A stretch of DNA of 19,690 bases from contig CAMFHW010000012.1 of the NCBI GenBank assembly GCA_945952175.1, positions 1 to 19,690 of the forward strand, read 5' to 3'. Both the position numbers and the translations under genes were made by a program. The first letter of the stretch is position 1. Each line of letters starts with the position of its first letter. A model generated the notes under the pieces. The model was not told where the DNA came from. It saw only the letters and a program-made list of their open reading frames with translations, and searched no databases. Shown here piece after piece: positions 14,581 to 19,690 of this stretch. The DNA is from an uncultured Phenylobacterium sp. Lineage in GTDB: Bacteria > Pseudomonadota > Alphaproteobacteria > Caulobacterales > Caulobacteraceae.

Positions 14581-16695
14581 ATGATCCCGTTCGCCGATCG
14601 CGCCCTGGTGGCGGCCGTGATGGATCGGATCATCCCGGCGGACGGCTGGCCCTCGTTCAGCGGCGACGGCGGTATGGCGGACCTCGACGCCAAGGCCGGC
14701 GACCAGCATGCGCGCTTCTGGGAAAAGACCCTGACGCCCGGCTTCGGTGCGCTCGACGCCGAATGCCGCACGCGCTTCGCGACGTCTTTCGTGGCGCTGG
14801 CCGAGGCGGCGCAGGACGCGCTGATCGAGGACCTGGCCACGGGGCGGGTCGACACGGCGTGGCCGACCCCGCCCGACGCCTTCATCGCCCTGCTCACCCG
14901 GCTGGCTGCCGAGGGCCATTATGGCCGGCTCGGCGCGACCTCCTGGCGGATGGTCGGCTTCGACTCGGCCCCGAAGCGCGACGCCGGTGGGGACGCCTCG
15001 CATGTGACGCCGGCCGCCACGTCGTTCGGGGACATCCAGGGCGACTACGACGTGCTGGTCATCGGCGCCGGGGCTGGCGGGGGCGTCGCCGCCATGATCG
15101 CCGCCGAGGCCGGCGCGCGCGTGCTGCTGGTGGATCGCGGCGAGAACCTGTCCTTCGCGCAGATCCGGCGCGACCACCTGGCCAACCACCGCCTGTCCGC
15201 CTACGGCCAGAGCCTCGGGCCTGAGTTCGACGGCAATCCTCGCGCCGTCCTCGACGCGTCCGGCGGCGAGCGCACGATCCGGCATCCGCACCAGGCGGGC
15301 TGGAGCAACAACGCCATGGCGGTGGGCGGCGGCACGCGGGTCTACCAGGGCATGGCCTGGCGGTTCCTGCCGCAGGACTTCCGGCTGGCCAGCCTGTACG
15401 GCGTTCCGGACGGGTCCAGCCTGGCGGACTGGCCGATCGCCTATGCCGACCTGGCGCCCTTCTACGACGAGGCGGAGTGGACGCTGGGCGTGGCCGGCGA
15501 AGGGGCGTCGCACCGAGTCCAGGGATCGAGAGCGCGCGACTATCCGATGCCGCCGCCGCCGATGAACACGGAGGCGCAGGTTCTGTCCCGGGCGGCGCGC
15601 GCACTCGGCTGGAGCACGGGCGCAGTCCCCCTGCTGATCAATACCGAGCCCTATGGCGGTCGCGGCCGATGCGTCCAGTGCGGCGAGTGCGTCGGCTTCC
15701 CCTGCCCCAGCGACGCCAAGAACGGGTCGTTCAACACGGTGATCCCTCGCGCGATCGCGACGGGACGGTGCCAGCTGGTCCCGCGCTGCCGCGCCCTGCG
15801 GATCACCACCGATGGTCCGGGCCAGGTGACCGGCGCGGAACTGCTCGACGTAACGACCGGCGCTCGGACCCGGGTCAGGGCCGGCCAGGTGGTCGTCGCC
15901 GCTGGCGCGGTCGAAACCGCCCGCTTGCTTCTGCTCAGCGCTTGCGACGCCCATCCGAACGGGCTTGGCAACCACAGTGACCAGGTGGGCCGACACCTCC
16001 AGGGCCATCCCTATGTCGGGGCCTTCGGCCTGTTCGACGACCCCATGATCGACATGGCCGGTCCGGGCGTGCGCATCGGGACCTGCGACTTCAACCATGG
16101 CGCGGCGGGCGTCATCGGTGGCGGCGTGCTGCACAACGAGGTCATCAAGCTGCCCATGCTGCACTGGCTCTGGGCCCTGCCGCCCGACGCCCCGCGGCGC
16201 GGGCTGGCCGGCAAGGCGGCGATGCGCGACCTCTATCGCCGAACCAGCCACGTCCACGGCCCGATCCAGGAGATTCCCCACGGGGACCTGCGCGTCACCC
16301 TGGCCTCCGGGGTCGTCGACGCCCTGGGCCAGCCTGTGGCGCGGTTCGAGGGGGCGCTGCATCCGGAAAGCGTCAAAGCCCAGGCGGCGCATCGGGAACG
16401 GGCCGTGGAGTGGCTGACCGCCGCCGGCGCGACGCGCGTGTGGCGCACCAACCTCGCGACGGGCATGACCGCGGGCCAACATCAGGCGGGAACCTGCCGG
16501 ATGGGCGCCGATCCCGCCACCTCGGTCACCGACCCCTGGGGTCGTGTGCATGGGCACCGGAACCTGTGGGTGATGGACGGCTCCGTCCACGTCACCAACG
16601 GCGGCTTCAACCCGGTGCTCAACATCTACGCCCTGGCGTTCCGCAACGCGCGGGCGATGGCGGGCGTCAGCATCGCCCCCGGGGCGGCGGTTTAG
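14581..16695 (+). CDS. GMC oxidoreductase with fused gluconate 2-dehydrogenase subunit 3-like domain
   Basis: A 704-aa flavoprotein fusion. Residues 1 to about 135 (VMDRIIPADGWPSFSG, HARFWEKTLTPGFGAL, LLTRLAAEGHYGRLG) resemble the small subunit of membrane-bound FAD gluconate/sorbitol dehydrogenases (gluconate 2-dehydrogenase subunit 3 family), usually a separate exported polypeptide. From about 155 on it is a GMC oxidoreductase: FAD-binding VIGAGAGGGVAA (Gly162 onwards), a cysteine cluster CVQCGECVGFPC (Cys364, 367, 370, 375), HQAGTCRMG with catalytic His634, and GGFNPVLNIYALAFRNA with Asn677. No Tat or Sec signal is visible, so a cytoplasmic location is expected unless the start is wrong. 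It probably oxidises an alcohol or sugar hydroxyl; the substrate is unknown. No Shine-Dalgarno precedes the ATG, which overlaps the stop of a seven-codon leader frame. Confidence 0.85.
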   Translation: MIPFADRALVAAVMDRIIPADGWPSFSGDGGMADLDAKAGDQHARFWEKTLTPGFGALDAECRTRFATSFVALAEAAQDALIEDLATGRVDTAWPTPPDAFIALLTRLAAEGHYGRLGATSWRMVGFDSAPKRDAGGDASHVTPAATSFGDIQGDYDVLVIGAGAGGGVAAMIAAEAGARVLLVDRGENLSFAQIRRDHLANHRLSAYGQSLGPEFDGNPRAVLDASGGERTIRHPHQAGWSNNAMAVGGGTRVYQGMAWRFLPQDFRLASLYGVPDGSSLADWPIAYADLAPFYDEAEWTLGVAGEGASHRVQGSRARDYPMPPPPMNTEAQVLSRAARALGWSTGAVPLLINTEPYGGRGRCVQCGECVGFPCPSDAKNGSFNTVIPRAIATGRCQLVPRCRALRITTDGPGQVTGAELLDVTTGARTRVRAGQVVVAAGAVETARLLLLSACDAHPNGLGNHSDQVGRHLQGHPYVGAFGLFDDPMIDMAGPGVRIGTCDFNHGAAGVIGGGVLHNEVIKLPMLHWLWALPPDAPRRGLAGKAAMRDLYRRTSHVHGPIQEIPHGDLRVTLASGVVDALGQPVARFEGALHPESVKAQAAHRERAVEWLTAAGATRVWRTNLATGMTAGQHQAGTCRMGADPATSVTDPWGRVHGHRNLWVMDGSVHVTNGGFNPVLNIYALAFRNARAMAGVSIAPGAAV

Positions 16696-16722
16696 GCGCC
16701 AGAGCTCTCGATGTGCTGGCGC
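16696..16722 (+). terminator. weak hairpin after the GMC gene
   Basis: GCGCCAG (16696-16702) directly after the stop pairs perfectly with CTGGCGC (16716-16722) across a 13-base loop. There is no T-run, so termination is uncertain. Confidence 0.3.
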
Positions 16723-16755
16723 GCCCTCGGTCGTCCGTCGAAAATAACACATCTC

Positions 16756-16861
16756 GACGTCATGGCCGGGCTTGTCCCGGCCACCCATGACCTCCTCGAT
16801 CAGGGATTTGTCTCAGCCTCAGACGCTTATAGGTCGCCGGCACGAGGCCGGCGATGACGTC
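16756..16861. repeat. 106-bp dispersed extragenic palindromic repeat, copy A
   Basis: The element begins GACGTCATGGCCGG and ends CCGGCGATGACGTC, terminal inverted repeats matching at 13 of 14 positions. Inside are two perfect hairpins: GGCCGGG-CTTGT-CCCGGCC near the left end and CGCCGGC-ACGAG-GCCGGCG near the right. It aligns without gaps to a second copy at 18644-18749 with 88 of 106 positions identical by hand count. Similar CGTCATGGCCGGGCTTGTCC elements are, to my knowledge, widespread between genes in alphaproteobacteria. Confidence 0.85.
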
Positions 16862-16884
16862 AGAAGAAAAAGGCAGCGCCTGCC
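16862..16884 (-). terminator. Rho-independent terminator of the GT2 gene
   Basis: Read on the - strand, GGCAG-GCG-CTGCC is followed by TTTTTCTTCTG, the best T-run terminator in the window. The hairpin begins 15 bases after the glycosyltransferase stop and abuts repeat copy A. Confidence 0.7.
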
Positions 16885-16899
16885 GATCGACGCTTCAAC

Positions 16900-17826
16900 C
16901 TAAGCGCTGCGCCCGTAGAACTGGATCTTGAACGGCCCCCACCACAGGGCCTTGCCGAGACCGCGGGCGGCGCGGTCGAGCATGAAGGCGTAGTCCTGCG
17001 CGCCGGTCAGCCGCTTGAAGCCGGCGGCCAGGCCATAGACCGCCGCCTGGGCCGCGCCGATCGCCATCCAGCGGGCGATACCCAGCCGGTCGGGAGGGCT
17101 CTGGGCCGCGCAGGCCTCGGTCGGGCCCTGGCCATAGGCGAAGGCGCGGGGAATGGCGTAGGCCAGGCTCTGCCGCTGCGGCTGCGGGTCCTCCCAGACC
17201 CAGGCCTCGGGCGCCCAGGCGAACCGCGCGCCGGCCGCCTGCATCTGGCCGAACAGCAGGTCGTCCTCGCCGCCGATGTGGTTGCGGGCGTCGGCGAAGG
17301 GGCGGACCGGATCGGGCAGGCTGGCGCGCCGCACCAGGCTGTCGCCGCAGCCGTGATAGTGGTCGATCACCTGGGCCTCTTCGGGCCCAGGCCGCGAGAA
17401 GAACCATTCCAGATAGGGCCGATGGGCCGCAGCCGCCGCGGGCGCGCGGCCGCGCACAGGTCCGAACACCACGTCGGCCTCGAACCGCGCCTGGGCGGCC
17501 AGCAGGGCCGCGAGCCATCCGGCCGGCGCCTCCTCGTCGTCGTCGAGAAAGGCGATCAGCTCGCCCCGCGCCCGCGCCATGGCGGCGTTGCGGGCGTTGG
17601 CCACGCCCGGCTCAGGCTCGTGCACGTACGCCACCGGAAAGGGCGCGCCCTTGGCCAGAGCCGCCACCTGGGCCTGCGCCGAGGCGACCTGGTCGTTGTC
17701 GACCACCACAAGCTCCAGCTCGGCCGGATCGACGCCAGCCTGGGCCAGCACCGAACGCACCGCGACCTCCAGCCCGCCCGGACGGCGCTGGGTCGGCACG
17801 ATGACGCTGATGCGGGGATTGCCCAT
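16900..17826 (-). CDS. family 2 glycosyltransferase
   Basis: A 308-aa GT-A glycosyltransferase. The start is RISVIVPTQRRPGGLEVAVR, followed by LELVVVDND, EPGVANARNAAMARARGE (donor binding) and the metal-binding AFLDDDEEAP (Asp95-97). The probable catalytic base is in IGGEDDLLF (Glu187, Asp188). The C-terminal 70 residues have modest hydrophobicity (WMAIGAAQAAVYGLAAGFKR) and may attach to the membrane. This pattern is common among enzymes that build exopolysaccharide or O-antigen, but donor and acceptor are unknown. ATG 17826 was chosen from the family N-terminus; the frame extends 16 residues upstream without homology character. It stands apart from other glycan genes, downstream of a 136-bp palindromic repeat and the GAF gene on the same strand. 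Confidence 0.85.
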   Translation of the reverse strand: MGNPRISVIVPTQRRPGGLEVAVRSVLAQAGVDPAELELVVVDNDQVASAQAQVAALAKGAPFPVAYVHEPEPGVANARNAAMARARGELIAFLDDDEEAPAGWLAALLAAQARFEADVVFGPVRGRAPAAAAAHRPYLEWFFSRPGPEEAQVIDHYHGCGDSLVRRASLPDPVRPFADARNHIGGEDDLLFGQMQAAGARFAWAPEAWVWEDPQPQRQSLAYAIPRAFAYGQGPTEACAAQSPPDRLGIARWMAIGAAQAAVYGLAAGFKRLTGAQDYAFMLDRAARGLGKALWWGPFKIQFYGRSA

Positions 17827-17895
17827 GGCCGACCAAGCTAGCCGACCCCGGTTAGGGAATGGTGATCTCCGCATTGCAGGAAAGCTATCCGATAT

Positions 17896-18031
17896 CCCTC
17901 TCCCCTTGCGGGAGAGGGTGGCCCTGCGGAGCAGGGTCGGGTGAGGGGCTTGGGGCCTCGCCGGAAAAGTCCGAGAGCCCCCTCATCCGGCCTGCCTTCG
18001 CAGGCCACCTTCTCCCGCGAGGGGAGAAGGG
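17896..18031. repeat. 136-bp compound palindromic repeat
   Basis: A left arm (17896-17950) and right arm (17976-18031) of about 55 bases are imperfect inverted copies around a 25-base centre. Each arm holds its own perfect hairpins: CTCTCCC-CTTGC-GGGAGAG and CCCTGC-GGA-GCAGGG on the left, GGCCTGC-CTTC-GCAGGCC and CTTCTCCC-GCGAG-GGGAGAAG on the right. CCCTCTCCC...GGTGAGGGG elements of this kind are, to my knowledge, recurrent extragenic repeats in many GC-rich proteobacteria. It fills most of the 246-base gap between the GAF and GT2 genes. Confidence 0.85.
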
Positions 18032-18058
18032 ACCGGCAACCCTTTGTCGCCGCTCTTG

Positions 18059-18075
18059 TGACAGCCCCGCTGTCA
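18059..18075 (-). terminator. hairpin overlapping the GAF gene stop
   Basis: TGACAG (18059-18064) and CTGTCA (18070-18075) form a perfect six-base-pair stem with a five-base loop. On the - strand the stem begins with the TGA stop codon itself. No T-run follows, so it may protect the 3' end rather than terminate. Confidence 0.35.
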
Positions 18076-18576
18076 GACCTGCGCGGAAAACGCCTGCGCC
18101 AGGATCTTCTCCAGCCAGGCCGCGTCGGTTTCGTCGAAGGCGGCGGGGGTGGTGGCGTCGACGTCGAACACGGCGATCAGCGCGCCGGCCTTGTCGAACA
18201 CCGGAACCACCACCTCGCTGGCCGAGGCGCCGTCGCAGGCGATGTGGCCGGGAAAGGCGTGGACGTCGGGCACGAGCTGGGTCGCGCGGGTCTCCGCCGC
18301 GGTCCCGCACACGCCCCGCCCGAAGGCGATGCGCAGACAGCCCAGCGTGCCCTGATAGGGTCCGACCACCAGCTCGCGCGGCTTGTCGGGATCGACCACG
18401 TAGAAGCCGGTCCAGAAATAGTGCTCGAAGCTGTTCGCCAGCATCGAGGCGACGGTCGCCATCCGCGCGGTGCGGTTCGGCTCGCCGTCGAGGACGGACG
18501 CGATTTCCGCCGCCACGGTGGCGTAGCGCTCGTCCTTGTCGGTCGGCAATTCGAGGTCGTTGAAGGCTTCGGCCAT
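18073..18576 (-). CDS. msrC: GAF-domain free methionine-(R)-sulfoxide reductase
   Basis: A 167-aa single GAF domain of the fRMsr type, which reduces free methionine-R-sulfoxide in the cytoplasm using thioredoxin-type electrons. The diagnostic cysteines are all present: Cys80 in QGTLGCLRI, Cys90 in GRGVCGTAA and Cys114 in HIACDGASASEVVVP, matching the three redox cysteines of E. coli YebR. Other family blocks are WTGFYVVD and AVFDVDAT. Length is normal. No Shine-Dalgarno precedes the ATG; instead a TATAAC lies five bases upstream, suggesting a leaderless message. It lies 203 bases from the response-regulator gene upstream and is probably an independent unit. Confidence 0.92.
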   Translation of the reverse strand: MAEAFNDLELPTDKDERYATVAAEIASVLDGEPNRTARMATVASMLANSFEHYFWTGFYVVDPDKPRELVVGPYQGTLGCLRIAFGRGVCGTAAETRATQLVPDVHAFPGHIACDGASASEVVVPVFDKAGALIAVFDVDATTPAAFDETDAAWLEKILAQAFSAQV

Positions 18577-18581
18577 GGGGG

Positions 18582-18587
18582 CGTTAT
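18582..18587 (-). promoter_or_regulatory. -10 element for a probably leaderless GAF-gene mRNA
   Basis: On the - strand TATAAC ends five bases before the ATG at 18576, which puts the expected transcription start at the A of the start codon. No Shine-Dalgarno is visible. A convincing -35 was not found. Confidence 0.4.
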
Positions 18588-18643
18588 ATGGCCCCCGGCC
18601 CCGAGGTTGAAGAGGTCGCCAATGACCTCAGACCACATACCCT

Positions 18644-18749
18644 GACGTCATGGCCGGGCTTGTCCCGGCCATCCATGATCTCCGCGAGCGGGGATTTGCC
18701 TGGGCCTTCGACCTATATGGGTCGCCGGCGCAAGGCCGGCGAAGACGTT
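18644..18749. repeat. 106-bp dispersed extragenic palindromic repeat, copy B
   Basis: This is the second copy of the element at 16756-16861: same length, same orientation, no gaps, about 83% identical. The left hairpin GGCCGGG-CTTGT-CCCGGCC is identical. The right hairpin is TCGCCGGC-GCAAG-GCCGGCGA, eight perfect pairs although its loop sequence differs from copy A. The terminal ATGACGTC of copy A is decayed to AAGACGTT. It occupies most of the gap between the response-regulator and GAF genes. Confidence 0.85.
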
Positions 18750-18779
18750 CAAGAGGTGAGGCGCCGCTGAACGCGTGGC

Positions 18780-19667
18780 CTAGATCGCCAGGGCGCTCTT
18801 GCCCGGATCGGCGGCCGGCGGCGGCGCCATCACGCTGTTCCCCGCCAGCTTGCGCACGGCGTTGAAATGCACCTCGACGATCGAGGGATCGGCCGAGTCC
18901 GGCCCGCCCATGGCCTCGACATAGTCGATCATCGCGTTGGCGGCCTTCTCGATCGCGCCGTCGCGCACCTGGCGGGCGCGGAAGCGGGTGTGCTGCATCA
19001 CCCGGAACGTCATCTGGGCCAGCGACCGGTCGAGCCCGCCGCGGGCCTCGATCAGCCGGTGCATGGCCTCCAGCTCGACGCCGATGGTCTCGCGGGTGGC
19101 GTCGCGCTCGGCGCCCTCGGCCACCTCGGCCGGATCGGAATTGCGCCGCAGCGGACCGGAATAGTTGATCTCCACCTTGCGGCGGCGGTCGGGCCCGACA
19201 TAGGCCTCGCTGACGATGAACTGGCGCGGCTTGCGCAGCACCAGCTGGATCCGCGACAGCAGGGCCGCGGGCGTGAACGGCTTGATCACGAACTCATTGA
19301 CGCCGGCGCGGCGCGCCACGTGCACGTCGTGCTCGCTGCGCAGCCCCGTCACCATCACGATCGGCACTTCCGGGTTCGGAACCTTGGGATCGGGAACCAC
19401 CGCCGCCTGGCGGATCGACTGGGTGAAGGCCAGGCCGTCCATCACCGGCATCCGCGCGTCGGTGAAGATGATGTCCGGATGGAAGTGGCGCAGCACCTCG
19501 CGCGCCCTCTGGCCGTCGCTGGCGGTCTCGACCACCCCCACGCCGCCGGCGCGCAGCACGTCGCTGATCAGGCGCACGGTGTTCAGGTGGTCGTCGACGA
19601 CCAGCACCCGCAGCGCCGACAGGTCGTCGGGCCGCAGGTTCGAATTGGGCAGCATCCGCGTAGTCAT
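18780..19667 (-). CDS. response regulator with CheY-like receiver and uncharacterised C-terminal region
   Basis: A 295-aa protein. The receiver domain (about 17-140) has the acidic pair Asp25-Asp26 in VLVVDDH, phospho-acceptor Asp70 in IIFTDARMPVMDG, Thr107 in VMVTGL and Lys129 in VIKPF, so it should be phosphorylatable. A proline-rich insertion (PDPKVPNPEVP, 92-102) lies just before the Thr strand. The C-terminal 150 residues have no DNA-binding or enzymatic domain I recognise. They start with YVGPDRRRK, a short motif recurrent in Caulobacterales signalling proteins, and continue as an alpha-helical stretch (LEAMHRLIEARGG, AIEKAANAMIDYVEAMGG). No kinase is adjacent, so its partner is unknown. 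ATG 19667 is taken as start, but ATG 19655 is equally possible; no Shine-Dalgarno is evident. Confidence 0.82.
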   Translation of the reverse strand: MTTRMLPNSNLRPDDLSALRVLVVDDHLNTVRLISDVLRAGGVGVVETASDGQRAREVLRHFHPDIIFTDARMPVMDGLAFTQSIRQAAVVPDPKVPNPEVPIVMVTGLRSEHDVHVARRAGVNEFVIKPFTPAALLSRIQLVLRKPRQFIVSEAYVGPDRRRKVEINYSGPLRRNSDPAEVAEGAERDATRETIGVELEAMHRLIEARGGLDRSLAQMTFRVMQHTRFRARQVRDGAIEKAANAMIDYVEAMGGPDSADPSIVEVHFNAVRKLAGNSVMAPPPAADPGKSALAI

Positions 19668-19690
19668 CAGGGTCGGGCGCAGGCTGTGGC

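Noticed and set aside
14548..16788. Open frame of about 746 codons antisense to the GMC gene
   Set aside because: No family character; it is a composition shadow of the GMC reading frame.
16756..18749. The repeated palindromes considered as a CRISPR array or insertion-sequence ends
   Set aside because: Copies are about 1.9 kb apart with ordinary genes between and no transposase; there are no short regular spacers. They fit dispersed extragenic repeats.

Overview
The window is about 19.7 kb of very GC-rich, densely packed bacterial DNA. The gene repertoire, codon use and promoter style suggest an alphaproteobacterium of the Caulobacteraceae (Caulobacter/Phenylobacterium-like). The signs are a FecI/FecR/TonB-receptor cassette with an STN domain, a Glyoxalase_8-type protein, GPDRR-containing response-regulator architecture, dispersed GC-rich extragenic palindromes and probable leaderless starts. 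The genus is an inference; no rRNA or marker gene is present.

Layout. (1) 1-3407, + strand: hexuronate catabolism. The 3' part of uxaC is followed by uxuB, whose TTG start overlaps the uxaC stop, and by a FadR-subfamily GntR regulator with a perfect TNGT-N3-ACNA operator just upstream. (2) 3615-3893: an HU-type nucleoid protein with a structured leader and a strong terminator facing a convergent MAPEG membrane protein. A polysaccharide-deacetylase-like protein lies upstream of MAPEG on the - strand. (3) 5347-9423, + strand: a cell-surface-signalling cassette of ECF sigma factor, anti-sigma FecR and STN-bearing TonB-dependent receptor. A 39-codon ORF bridges the sigma factor and FecR with ATGA overlaps at both ends, in the same stretch as a putative ECF promoter. 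The receptor has no ordinary start codon that gives a normal signal peptide. (4) 9534-11788, + strand: a WaaE/KdtX-like glycosyltransferase and a sorbosone-dehydrogenase-like lipoprotein. The lipoprotein gene ends on the same CTAG as the convergent SDR gene. (5) 11785-14338, - strand: SDR, thiolase (with its own promoter and terminator) and a Glyoxalase_8-S1 fusion. (6) 14581-16695, + strand: a GMC oxidoreductase fused to a gluconate-dehydrogenase subunit-3-like domain. (7) 16900-19667, - strand: a second GT2 glycosyltransferase, a GAF-type free methionine-R-sulfoxide reductase and a response regulator. These are separated by dispersed palindromic repeats, including two 106-bp copies of one family and one 136-bp compound palindrome.

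No tRNA, rRNA, CRISPR array, transposase or phage gene was seen. No gap without a gene exceeds about 250 bases. Most of the window is ordinary chromosomal content. The points most worth a second look are the fecI-fecR bridging ORF, the receptor start, the GMC fusion with its possible leaderless leader peptide, the Glyoxalase_8-S1 fusion, and the possible ribosome-binding-site switch ahead of HU.
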